Shown: positions 48,112-58,589 of the stretch, piece after piece
Layout of the letters: each line of letters opens with the position of its first letter
How positions within the stretch are numbered: the first letter of the stretch is position 1
NCBI GenBank assembly: GCA_026873275.1
Contig: JANTUC010000009.1
Span: forward strand, 868,001 to 932,000
Length of the DNA stretch: 64,000 nucleotides
Direction of reading: 5' to 3'
Source: Pseudopithomyces maydicus
Lineage: Eukaryota; Ascomycota; Dothideomycetes; Pleosporales; Didymosphaeriaceae
The notes under the pieces: model-generated
Told to the model about the DNA's origin: nothing
The model's input: the letters and a program-made list of their open reading frames with translations, nothing else
Database searches by the model: none
Made by a program: the position numbers and the translations under genes

Positions 48112-49747
48112 TTACTGCTTGACTGCATATGTTCGTCGGAACATGCTATCAATTCCAGTGAGGTAGTAGGTGCCAGGGAAAAGGTCGTCGACCTTGCCTT
48201 CAGGCTTGTAGTCCTTCTTCAGGTGGGCACGCTCACGGAGGTTGCACATCTGTAATATGGTTGGTTAGCGGAAGCGGCGAAGTCAATGGATCAAGCTTAC
48301 CTCGTCGTATACTTCAGGGGCGACAACGCGGCGGTTCTCAAGGCGGTTCTTGACATCAAGGTTCTTCTGGAGATCGGTGATGCTTCCCCTGATCTTGAAC
48401 GAAAACATGGAGGAAGCAAGACCGCTACCGTAGCTGAACAGGGCAACCCTTTTACCGGTGGAGTTCTCGCCATCGAGGTTGGAAAGGAGAGAGCACAAGC
48501 TACCGTAAACACTACCGCAGTACATGTTTCCGCACATGGTGGGGACCTCGATGCTAGGCTGGACACGAGCATTGAAACGCTTCTTGGCAAGACCCATGAA
48601 GGTCTTCTCGACGGCCTTGTCCGTTATGGACGCGGCGTAGTCAAGGTCCCGAAGTTCGGCTGGCACCTCAGCGAAGATGGGGTTGGAGGGGTTTGCCAGG
48701 AAGTCGTTGTACAAAAGGCGGGCGTACGACTTGGCTACGAGTTTGCAGGTAGGCGCGTGGAAGCACATGTAGTCGAAGCGGTCCAATGGGGTCTCAAGGT
48801 CCTGGGGATGGCCGTTAATGCCGTTGGCCTGCTGGCTCTTGAGCGTCTGCTCGCGAGCATTGTACGCCTTGTAGCAAGCATCGACGGCCTCGGTATAGCA
48901 GCGGATGGAGAAGTGACCGTCGACGACAGGGTATTCGCTAGTCAAATCGGGCTTGTAGAAATCGTAAGCGTGGGTGATGTAGCTGCCGCGAAGGCCCGGG
49001 TCCATGACGACGGGAGCGTCAGGGCCGATGAGCATAGCCACACAGCCGGCTCCGCCCGTGGGACGGGCGTTGCCCTTCTTGTACAAGGCAATGTCGCCAG
49101 CCACGACGACTGCGTCACGACCGTCCCATCCCGACGACTCGATCCAGTTGACGCTGTTGAACAAGGCATTGGTGCCGCCGTAGCATGCATTGACTGTGTC
49201 TATGCCCTCGACGTTGAAGTTACCCGACTCCTCGAAGAGCTGCATGAGGACCGACTTGACGGATTTGGACTTGTCGAGCAGGGTCTCGGTGCCAACCTCG
49301 AGGCGGCCAATGGACTTGGGATCGATGTTGTACTTCTTGAACAGCGAGGAGACGGTGGTCAGGGCGAGCGAGTACATGTCTGGGCGGGGTTCATCAGCTC
49401 GAGTGCTCGCATGTTGACGTGGACAGGGGGCGTACCTTCGCGGTCGTCGCAGAAAGACATCCTGGTCTGGCCGAGGCCAATGGTGTACTTTCCTTGGGAG
49501 ACGCCATCGAACTTTTCAAGCTCGGCCTGGTCGACACACTGCTGTCTGTTAGGACTAGGTTTCGAGACACGACAAGTAGTAGTAGTCGTAGTAGTAGCAG
49601 CAGCAGCAGCAACAGCAGCAGCGGTGGGGGTTGCTACATGCTACATGCTACATGCTACGACCCCTCCAGGCGCGGGCGGCTACTTGCCTGGCTGGGGAAG
49701 TACAGCTCGATGGCCTTGATGCCGATATTGGTAGGGCGGGAAGCCAT
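48112..49747 (-). CDS. erg13: Hydroxymethylglutaryl-CoA synthase
   Basis: Condenses acetyl-CoA with acetoacetyl-CoA to HMG-CoA in the mevalonate pathway, which feeds sterols and, in some fungi, acyl groups of siderophores. Exons 49747-49688, 49538-49436, 49379-48301 and 48249-48112 give 459 aa in exact frame. Motifs: IGIKAIELYFPSQ at the N-terminus, KYTIGLGQTRMSF, the catalytic cysteine in NACYGGTNALFNS (about C120), GRDAVVVAGDIALY, RPTGGAGCVAML, YMCFHAPTCKLV with the active-site histidine, NMYCGSVYGSL, and the C-terminal LFPGTYYLTGIDSMFRRTY. The first intron (49687-49539, 149 nt) starts GCAAGT after CAG, a classic GC-AG intron, and contains triplet and heptad microsatellites. There is no targeting sequence, so the enzyme is cytosolic. 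Confidence 0.96.
49539..49687 (-). repeat. GC-AG intron of HMG-CoA synthase containing microsatellites
   Basis: On the plus strand the intron carries GTA-type and GCA-type triplet tracts (about 49573-49622). These are followed by about three and a half copies of a 7-bp TGCTACA unit (about 49632-49658). Simple repeats in a coding-gene intron may vary in length between strains. Confidence 0.75.
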
Positions 49748-50549
49748 GGTTGAAGGTATTGCAGGAGGATATGAAGAGGCAAAGTGGTGGGCAGGACTGG
49801 AGGAGAGGCGTGTGCTGGCGGGGTACACCGCTGGTTAAGTAGTAGCAAGGACTAGAACTATGTCGCGACTCGCGAGGAAGCAAATTGCGGTCTGGTAGCG
49901 GCGATCTCTGGAAGTGGCAACAACCGAGCCTGCTGCTCCTCTAGGCCTGACAGGAACCGTTTTAAGCTGGGTTGGTGCGGGTTGTATGGAGTGGATGTGA
50001 CGCTTCTTGTGTGTGCGGATTCTGTGCTTCTCAACAAACGCCGAATTCTTACTGCTGATGGTTTTTTGGTGGGGTGCCACTGGCCCAAGCCGCGGGGGAC
50101 TATCAACGCCGAACTTGATATTGTTCCTCCTCTTCCCCCTTTTGGATTTTTTTGTTCTCTGGCTCGGCGTGCTCACTAGAACCCTAGGACCTGCCCCCGA
50201 ATTCGGACCGTGCGGCGCTGGTTATCGCTCTCCTGGCACCCATCGGACGTGGCTCGCGTCTGCTGCTGCAGGGCGAGTGCGCGCTGTCCCGCTACGGCCT
50301 AGTCCAGGAACGCCGCTGCACGTCCACACTGCAACACTGCAACACCAACGTCCTCGCATCTACCATGCAGAGCATGCCGTTGATCTACATACCGCGTAGA
50401 CCATCTTGTGCTGTGCTTTGCCGTGCTTTGCTGTGCAATGTCCGACCTGCCCTGCCCTTCCCATGCCTCAACTTGCCGCCACGCTAACCGTGGCGGCCTG
50501 TTGGCCTGGCTCTCCCTCCTGTGGTAGTTTTGCAACTCACGGCGTGCGA

Positions 50550-50700
50550 CCATCGGTATCCGACTCTTGAACTTGTCGTCTGTCCAGCCCCAACCCCCAA
50601 CCCGGATGGCCACCGCCCGCCGAACCCTAACCCTAATCTAACCCTAACCCGCTGCTGCTGCAACAAGTGCTGTTGACGGTCCGCCATCGGTATCCGACTC
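50550..50700. repeat. 17-bp direct repeats flanking the telomere-like tract
   Basis: The sequence CCATCGGTATCCGACTC occurs at 50550-50566 and again, identically, at 50684-50700. The telomere-like tract lies between them. Confidence 0.85.
50623..50650. repeat. Interstitial telomere-like repeat (CCCTAA)n
   Basis: 28 bp made of CCCTAA units, with one unit shortened to TCTAA. This is the C-rich strand of the TTAGGG repeat used at telomeres of most filamentous fungi. It sits inside the chromosome, with genes on both sides. Confidence 0.85.
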
Positions 50701-51033
50701 CAGCTGCATCCTGGCAAGCAGATGATCTTTACAGCATCCCACTCCAGCCGTGGCCCAGTGTCTATCCTGCTGCAGCCACATGCCTGCACGGTTAACGACT
50801 GTGTGCTCCCGTTCATGCAGCTTTGGTCGCCTATCAGATGGCTTGCATGGTGGTTCCTAGATAAACAACGCTGACCCCAACACCTGCTACCTCACGGTAG
50901 ACGCACGATTACATGGTCCATGGATTCGTTCCAACACAACACAGATGCCATTTGGATGATGCTACAGGACACCGAAACGCCCGGCCTGCCCTGTTTCTCG
51001 GATGATGACTTGAGAAGGTCCACAGGCAACCCG

Positions 51034-51135
51034 TGGTCTCGTGACCATTGTACATGCCCAGGTGGACTTTTGGTCTCGTGACCATTGTACACCCGTGGTC
51101 TCGTGACCATTATACACTCATGGTCTCGTGACCAC
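51034..51135. repeat. Four copies of a 25-bp unit with a near-palindromic core
   Basis: The core TGGTCTCGTGACCA (or its first 13-14 bases) starts at 51034, 51071, 51096 and 51121. Spacing is 25 bp, except for a 12-bp insertion after the first copy. Each core is almost its own reverse complement, with arms TGGTC and GACCA. Confidence 0.85.
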
Positions 51136-51742
51136 TGGGCAGCCCTCCCTGGAGCTGGAGCCCTGGAGCACGCCCTTATCTACATGTGCACTTGAACGCG
51201 CACATTCCACACACGGCAAAGTCTCTGTGCCACGAGCCCATGTTCAAAGGATCTATCCATGGAACTTTCCGGACACTGAGCACATTTTGAACGCACAGCT
51301 ACTCGCACCTGCAACCTTGAAAGGCAAGAAATCACGAGCCAGATTCCAGCTGGGTTCGAGCCGGAGGGGCGCCGCAGTGAAGACGTGGGCAGGTCGATAT
51401 TAATGCGGGAAAAGCCGGCTGAGGTGGGAAGGTGGGCTCGATATTGAGCCAGGGGAGAGAGGGCGATCTGCCGTGACGCTGGCTAAATGCTCTACACGGT
51501 CTGCCTTCCAGAGGGCGGCGCTGCAGGAGCAGAGTCGGGAGGGCGACTGCAGGGCAGCAGGCATGCGGAGGGCATGACTTCATTGGCCTCGCGGGCGGAG
51601 GAAGGGCCTTTCTCGAGGCGGTGCGAGGCTGTTGAGGGCGTGCGGTGCTGAAACCGACGGGGCATCACTCACCCCTGGCTAGCGCAGCACTCTACCGGCT
51701 TCACGGCGGGCTAATGCCTCCCGTCTCAAGCCTGTTCGAGTG

Positions 51743-51798
51743 CCAGAGCCAGAGCCAGCGCCAGAGCCAGCGCCAGAGCCAGCGCCAGAGCCAGCGCC
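51743..51798. repeat. 12-bp tandem repeat upstream of the membrane-protein start codon
   Basis: Units of CCAGAGCCAGCG occur about four times. They lie in the same open frame as the downstream gene and would read QSQRQSQR if translated. I treat them as 5' leader because the ATG at 51957 gives a more natural protein start. Confidence 0.75.
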
Positions 51799-51956
51799 TC
51801 TCCCACACCCGACACCCACGACGCCCACCACCCACGACTGCATCCCGCCGCCCACGCCCCCCAGCGACCGTCTCGACCGCGCGCACTGCGCTCACCGAGT
51901 GCACGCACGCCCTTGGCATCCACTGGCGGCCGCCCGGGCTGTCGAGGGACGACGCG

Positions 51957-54254
51957 ATGGACCGACGCAACAGCAAAGAGGGCAACAAGCCGCCGCCGCA
52001 GAATCCCGATGTGTTCGACGACGAGTACGCCGTGGACCCGGACGAGGATGACTTCATGCCGTCCGTCTCGGATGGCTTCCGCCCCGCCCCCCAGGAGCCG
52101 CGTCGCCACGACGACCCTCTGTCCCACCACGAGTACGACCCCTTCCGCCCGCCACCTGCCCTGCCCAAGCACGCCGAGGGAACCGACCTGCGGAGGATGG
52201 CGACGCGCAACAGTATAGCAAAGGTGCCTTACGGCCCGGACCACCAGCGTGATGCCCATCAGCGAAGGCCCAGTTCGCAGGCGACGCCCTCGCACCACCG
52301 CGAATCTTTCAGCTCCACCGCCTCTTTTGCGACCATGGCCAACTCGGACGCGCCGTTTGGCACGGGCCCCAGCCACCCCTACGCCATGTACCAGCAGAAC
52401 ACAATGGCCCGCAATGCCAGCATCTCCACCACCTCCACCAGGCAAGCCCCGCAGCCGTCTGCATCGCCACCTCCTCAAACCGAACCCAGCCATCCGTATG
52501 CCATGTACCCGCAGAACGTAGTCGAGGACGACCCGCCCGTTCCAGTCGCTCAGACAGGCATCCCCGTCGGCTTCCCTGGCATCAATACGAGCTTTCACAG
52601 GCAGATCGGGCCCGATGGAGAAGAGCAAGACATTCTCGGTCCCTTTGGACACACGGAACAGCTCCCGCCATACTCGCGATATCCAGAGGAAGGACCCACC
52701 AAGGCCTCAATGGCTGCCGAAGCGAGTGCAACCCCCATTGAACAGAGATTGAACCCCATGGCTGCCCCGAGTAGTAATAATACCCTTCCGCCAGATGCGG
52801 AGCCACTGGCACCGCCATCTCCCGTCTCTCCCGTCTCTCCGTTGGCTCCTGTCGCACCCGCTTTGCTGCCACAACAGCGGCCCGAAACCCAGACCGGCAA
52901 TGTGGCACCCAGACCAGCAACTACATCCGAGTCGGCCTCACTTTTGACTACCGAGGAATCTCCCATCGTGGAGAAGTGTGAACAGGAGCCCAGTATCAAG
53001 AAAGCAAACTGGCGTTCCAAGCGACTCTGGGGCAAGGTACCTGTTACCGTCGCTTTGGTTTTACTGGTGCTGCTGCTCATATTCGCTGTCGTCATTGGCG
53101 CTGCGATTGGAACCTTTCTTACCAAGAACAAAGACAAATCATCAGAAGATAAGGAATCTCACTCGCCACCCCACGAAAAACCGTAAGTGCCTATAAACTG
53201 GCTGATGTGTCCAAGCTAACGATGGCAGCGAATTCCAAGTCACTGGTAACACGCTCTTCGGAGCGACACCAATCGCGACGCCAAGCTCCCTTCCTCCATT
53301 GCCTACAGGCCAGTTCTCGCTACCTTTGGGCTATGCTCAGGAAAGCAGTCCTGGTTGCCTTCTGGTTGGAAACCAGTACTCAGCTTGGTCTTGTAAGATG
53401 TCTTTTGCTCCTCTGCAAGTCATTGTCAACTACACGACCGAAGGTTACGAGGCCTCTTTGCAGACCTGGATGCCTCCAGATGGAAGCATACAATATGGTC
53501 TCCAAGCACCTGTTGTACCCCCAGCACCACTGCAACTCGTTAACGATTTAGACTACAAAGGTTACGGACCTGCGTGGCATTTCTCGACTCGGTATGACAA
53601 GGTTGTCGTACTGCAGTCGGAAGAGTTTATTGCCGGCCAAGGCGTTCGGAAGCGGGACGACGACTCGAACAAACCATCCTTCCGCCACCGATTCCAGGTC
53701 CAACCCGGCGATAACCCTTGGTATTGCATATGGAATGCGACATATATCGAAGGATATATTTATGTCTCAAACAATTCCACGGCTGCTACCATGACTACCT
53801 CTCCGACACCCAACACCTCCGATCCATTTGTTGAGTTGATGACGCCAACTGCCACAATCTTTGCCTCTGGAGGTGAATCGGCTTCTCCTACTTCACCCCC
53901 TTCGCGAAGGACTCTCTACAATCGTCAGGATGGCTCGAGCTTCCGGTTTCCTTTCCCGTACCCACGGATCGTTAAGATCGAAGAACGACGTCTTCCTGGA
54001 GCAGAACAACCGTACTGTCAGAAGATGCAATTACTTGACAACGGACAGATTGCACCAGCATCTGGCAGCAATGGTGGAAGCGTCATTGTTCGTCTTCAAG
54101 AATCGGATCCGAGCATGTTTGATTTTTTGGTGCATCTCCGGGTCCGCCTCCACCTTCAGCAGGTCAAGAAGCATCGGAGAAGCGAACGGTACGGGATACG
54201 GGAAAGAGGTCAGATCCGTCTGACGCCTGCCACTGCCAGTGGATGTTTCAGTAA
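51957..54254 (+). CDS. Single-pass membrane protein with disordered N-terminus (DUF7820-like), frame broken once
   Basis: Exons 51957-53182 and 53229-54254; about 750 aa if one base is added to the T6 run at 54123-54128. The first 350 residues are disordered, rich in proline, serine and glutamine, with a repeated SHPYAMYPQN / SHPYAMYQQN motif. One transmembrane helix (VPVTVALVLLVLLLIFAVVI) follows. The outside part holds several N-glycosylation sequons (NATY, NNST) and conserved-looking stretches: LFGATPIATPSSLPPLP, GCLLVGNQYSAWSC, YGPAWHFSTRYDKVVVLQ and WYCIWNATYIEGYIYV. The corrected frame ends with a cysteine-rich CHCQWMFQ tail; the uncorrected frame runs on to 54360 with no resemblance. 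It resembles a fungal family of unknown role (DUF7820, from memory). An upstream in-frame ATG at 51714 is possible. Confidence 0.82.
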
Positions 54255-55039
54255 AGAATTTCTTTCGAGGTCTCAACGATTGAGCGGCGCAACTGCATTT
54301 CGGCATTTCAGGGACACGGTCATCTACGATACCATGGGAAGGAGTCTTGCACTTTCATGAACATACATTCTGGCGTTCGGGGTCATTTCTGTTTGATTTC
54401 ACATGCGTGCTATCTTCGTCAGTATGTTCGCTTTTCGCTTTCTTTGTTTTTATTATACGTCTGCCGGAGACTTTGAGCGAAAGATTTCCAAGCGCTACGA
54501 AGCGCCAGCTGCAGCACTTCAGCGTTTGGCTTGCACTGTCCATTTTCCATTGTAATGTTCTGAGAGCGTTGGATTGCTAAGCTTGCAAAAAGAAAGGATG
54601 GGTGGCGGATATGATTGGAATACGGAAGAGGTGAGATTACTAGAGTTCAAGGGAGTATAAGCGGACCTTATTGTCGCTGAGCGGGTCATTGCCTTTAGTG
54701 TAGATAAAAGATCAATCAGTGCAAGCATATAAGAGTGAACTAAGACGCTCGACCCTGGTACATTTAGTTGCCACTGTTCTTGTGAGATACTACGCAGTAT
54801 TGCCGCTTGTATCTACATGCATTCTTCCATAACATGGCTACGTATCCAGTGACGTCCCACGGAATGTTTTGTCATTGAGGGAAAACTGGAAATAAAAAGC
54901 GCAGCTCGATTCTATTGGTGGTGACAAAGCGGATGTGTGGGGCAAAATCCCAAGTACTGTGACATGATGTCCAGCATGGCATTTTGAAACTCTTCAGCTC
55001 CTTGAAAGAAGCCACAAGAAGCAAACGTAGACCTTCAAC
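54255..55039. other. Spacer between the membrane protein and ThuA-like genes
   Basis: 785 bp containing the 3' end of the membrane-protein gene and the ThuA-like promoter. No gene, RNA or strong repeat is seen. Confidence 0.5.
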
Positions 55040-55835
55040 ATGGTCGTATCATTTCCCAGAAAAGCTCTTGTCTTTAGCAAGACGGCTGGGTACCGTCACG
55101 ACTCGATCTCCGCCGGTATAGCCGCCATCGCCACGGTGTTAACTACAACGGGGCCCTTTGACGTCACAACCAGTGAAGATGCAGAAGCCTTCTTCACAGA
55201 TAAAAGTCTATCCCAATTCCAAATCGTTATTTTGCTTCAAACCTCTGGCGAATTCCTCACCTTCTCTCAGCTGGATACATTGAAGAACTATGTGATGGCA
55301 GGTGGTGGTGTTTTTGCCATTCACGGAGCTGCAGCCGGTGAGAATAAGACCAAGAATTATTCAATTATTCAGAAGCAACACAACGATGAGTAGAAGTACA
55401 ACGTGTATTTCAAGCTAACTTTGTACTATCACTCGTAGGTATGCTCTCATCCGAGTGGTACGAAAGGTTAATTGGCGCACACTTCGATATGCACCCTGAG
55501 CCCGAAACTGGATCTCTCATCATATCAGATCCTACACATCCTATCATGTGTGAGGAAGATCCACCGGCGAAGTGGATGGACGAATGGTACAACTTCAAGT
55601 CGCATCCAGCCAAGAACCAAAATTTAAACGTTTTGTTGAGGGGTGATACGAAGAGTTTTGGAGGGGGAATCATGGGGAAAACCATCCGTTGGCGTGGTGC
55701 CAGGAAATTGACGGTGGAAAATGTGCATATATTGCATTAGGGCATTTTGAGGATGCGTACAACGACCAATGGTTCATGGGGATCGTGACGAGAGGAATAT
55801 TGTGGGCTGCGAGAGAAGAAACGCGCGAACATTGA
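55040..55835 (+). CDS. ThuA-like domain protein, frame broken once
   Basis: Exons 55040-55337 and 55439-55835; 231 aa if one base is added to the G5 run at 55663-55667. The fold belongs to the class I glutamine-amidotransferase-like superfamily, ThuA (trehalose utilisation) branch, whose biochemical role in fungi is not established. Visible stretches: KALVFSKTAGYRHDSI at the N-terminus, GGGVFAIHGAAAG at the nucleophile-elbow position (no cysteine), GAHFDMHPEPETG, EWYNFKSHP and, in the corrected frame, HGENHPLAWCQEIDGGKC and YNDQWFMGIVTRGILWAA. Without the correction the protein would stop at 55740 and lose the C-terminal strand and helix, so I read the break as an error. No signal peptide; probably cytosolic. 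Confidence 0.88.
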
Positions 55836-55970
55836 GCCATTTCGCGATCAAGGTGAAAACGTGCTGCGCTCATCTGTAGGACCAATGTTCATCCCAAGGT
55901 GACTTGACGAATACATGATATTGCAAGAAACGCGAAACCCAAATATGTTTCTTCAAATTCTTTCCCTATA

Positions 55971-58141
55971 CTATTTCCCATCGTTTATGCCTGGGCCCTC
56001 TCTCCTTCCATCCTGTTCTACAAATGCTCCATTAATATGCACAAAGCTCTGCGGCACTGGTGCACTGATACGCCCACGAACCTTATTGCTCTTAGTCCGC
56101 TGGAAACTGAACCCATTTTTTTCAGCTGAATTGATGTCAGATCCTTTATCTACTACGTTTGATGCGTTCGCAGGTCTCTCGATCGGTCGCACCTTCACAG
56201 ACGGGTGGCGTGGCGGTGGAATTGGTGCCTCACGCGAAGGTACATATGAACGAGGAGCGCCAGACAAGGAGTCGGGTTGAATCTGTGAGAGTCGATACTT
56301 CGAAAACTGAATATTTGGATGTGCTGAAGATATCAGAGGTGAGTCGTTTTCTTCCGGAGTCCTTGCGCGAGACGTGTCCTGCGACATTTCACTTTCCCAA
56401 AGCTCAGTATTGTATCGGGTAATATTTGGTGGTATCAGCAACCCTGTTTCGCTAGTCACTCTCTCATAAGTTGGACGCTTTTCCACCCGGGAAACATTAT
56501 CCAGTTCTGTGCCTACAATCCTCCTCGTCTCTACTGCAACTCCCGCATTTCGCTCCTCCGAAAAATTGGACCTGGACCGTACCTCGGTGGTAAATACCGA
56601 GACACGTTTATCAGAGGATCTGGTAGGCATATATTTGTCTGCATTCTCAAGAGTTGTGAGCTGTGGTGTGGGTGGGCGGCCACGGTGGAGAACACGGTGT
56701 CGAGTGGACTGGTAGAAGCGCCGGATAAGAGAGATCCAGGCGTGAAGCATCGTGGTTCGAAAGAGCAAGATGAATATAGAGATTCCGACGAGCTTACTAA
56801 CGTCAGCATCGATTCCTGTAATTGCCAAGTCCATATCCAAAGTTGGGGAAGTCGACTTACAGATGCCAAGATGAGCGAGACCAGCACCGCAGCCTGATTT
56901 ACCGTAAAATTTTTGACATATTTACGACATTCTTCTTTATCGCCCCTGGAAAGTGTCTGACAAATGATCCATGTCTTCACCGGCTTGATGTTGTTCGGGT
57001 CGTTGAACACCCTACCCAGCTTCGAGTCCTGGGTCCAAAACACAATAAAGAAACTAATGCTTCCAATAATCACGAAAACACTGACCAGGATATTTCTCCA
57101 TTGTAGTAAGAACAGCTTTCTTACGTTCGTCCACGTTTCGGATTTTCGGCGGACTTCGCCCCTCTCGAACGAGTCGATTGCCGATTCGCGCTGCACTCGC
57201 CGTAGCGAGCGGACGTAGACATAAAAGCAGTACCCCGAGGTGAATGTCTGCAAAACGAACGCGAGAACAGCAAATATGACGAGCCAGATCCAGAAAGTAA
57301 CAATGGCATGCTCGTGGTTGGGTAGACAGGTCTGCCCCATGCGATAGCTGAATCCTGTGACGGAAAGCACCGCAATCAAATACACCAATGGTAACACGGT
57401 ACCAATAACGATACTTCCAATTTTGAAGATCTCTCCAGGATCGCGGTCCCAGAAGATCCGGATGTGTAGCCACAAGCTTCGTAGCAAAACCCAGACAACA
57501 CTACCCACACCACCAAGGGTGACTAGGGAGCCGGTCCACGCACACGACAGAGAGGATTTCATGTCATGCGGTGTGATGGCGTCGTAGCACATGTTGGGAT
57601 CTGTTGTTACGGGAATAGAGAAAGAAAGCGATATGAAGAGGACAGGGAACAAGAGCCCCACAGAAAGATAGTGCCGATGTGTGGTCTCCGGTGGCAGCAA
57701 AGCAAAAGATAGCAATAAAAATAAGCAGAGTGTTACTGAGAATATCGAAAGATAATTTGGAACACGGAGATGAGATTTCCAATCTAGATAGTACCTCAGC
57801 ATGTGCAGCATATGCCAGGAGAGAAACAATACCTGGAGGGTAGAGCCAATCCTGGATTGGACAGGGAAAACAACATGTTGTCCCATCCTCAAAAGATCCA
57901 AGCCCACAATATCTTCCGGCCGTATCTGGAGTACCTGTCAGCGATGTGTTGTAGTATATTGTTCACACGGATACTTGCATCCACCGGTTTTCGAGAATGA
58001 GGCCAGATCAAGGAGAGGTGCTGTGCAATTGGCCTGCGTTTGGTTTGCAAACTGACCCAGCGGCATCGTGTTGCGAGGTGTATTCCAAATTTGAGAGCAG
58101 AACAGTTGTATCATGTTAATACTCGGAGCCATGGCCTTCAT
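55971..58141 (-). CDS. Seven-transmembrane receptor, fungal Frizzled/family-2-like type
   Basis: Exons 58141-57985, 57934-57833, 57783-56861 and 56792-55971 give 667 aa in exact frame. The extracellular N-terminus is cysteine-rich (FCSQIW, NCTAPL, GRYCGLGSFEDGTTCCFPC, then the DWLYPPDW join). Seven hydrophobic segments follow between about residues 90 and 375, with SCAWTGSLVTLGGVGSVVW and SYRMGQTCLPNHEHAIVTFW between helices. A 275-residue cytosolic tail is rich in serine, arginine and proline (SSDKRVSVFTTEVRSRS, EAPIPPPRHPSVKVR), fitting phosphorylation and arrestin or G-protein contacts. The last intron ends in AAG and joins LILAS to LVGISIF in the seventh helix. The cysteine motif plus tryptophan suggests the fungal Frizzled/Smoothened-like or secretin-like group; the ligand is unknown. 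Confidence 0.82.
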
Positions 58142-58589
58142 GGAGCCATGTTATCGGTGACTTGGCCTTTGTCTCGCGGGTTCTCGAGACCCTCCCCAAA
58201 TTCAGTCTATCCGGCGAGTGGCTGTAACCTCGTGCATTGAGCTTTGTTGCTTAGAGTAAGTGGCGTGCATGCGCGTGGTCGACTCGTATACTAAAGAAGT
58301 GACAGGAAAGCCAGGAGAATAACGTAATCAAACGGACAAAGAAACCAGTAGAGGGGTGGCACAGAGTAACATCCCAATATAGACATGGTGGGCACTGAAT
58401 ATATGGGGACGAGGCATTTCATTCGTAGTTAAACCGGGAAATAGGATAAGAAACTAAGGATGCTAGGGATAGGCACGCCGTCAGCGTGCAGCATCTGTCA
58501 TGTCGAAGGATGTATCTTACATACGCCATCCTGTGTTGGTAATTTGGTATCGAACAACTAAACAAACACCCCTCTCATCATGACCCCAA
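58142..58589. other. Spacer between the receptor start and rsc7 stop
   Basis: 448 bp. It should hold the receptor promoter and the rsc7 3' untranslated region. Nothing else is seen. Confidence 0.5.

Larger units (their letters stand above)
49748..51956. other. Repeat-bearing 2.2-kb spacer
   Basis: The largest gene-free stretch in the window. It contains the HMG-CoA synthase promoter, a telomere-like tract at 50623-50650 flanked by a 17-bp direct repeat, a 25-bp tandem palindrome at 51034-51135 and a 12-bp tandem repeat at 51743-51798 just before the next gene. Open frames on both strands have no recognisable protein character and I accept none. Confidence 0.6.

Noticed and set aside
48286..49719. 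477-residue open frame on the plus strand, opposite HMG-CoA synthase
   Set aside because: It mirrors the coding strand of a conserved gene in a codon-biased region, has no recognisable domain and runs through the introns of the true gene.
51034..51135. CRISPR-like array
   Set aside because: Four short direct copies at 25-bp spacing without unique spacers, in a eukaryotic genome; it is a tandem repeat.
51726..52652. 308-residue minus-strand open frame opposite the membrane-protein gene
   Set aside because: It is the reverse of a proline-rich coding region and repeat; it begins nowhere near a plausible promoter and has no domain.
57908..58000. Receptor gene starting at 57907 with a short N-terminus
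   Set aside because: Splicing 57985 to 57934 and 57833 to 57783 gives the cysteine-rich extracellular domain in exact frame, which the shorter reading lacks.
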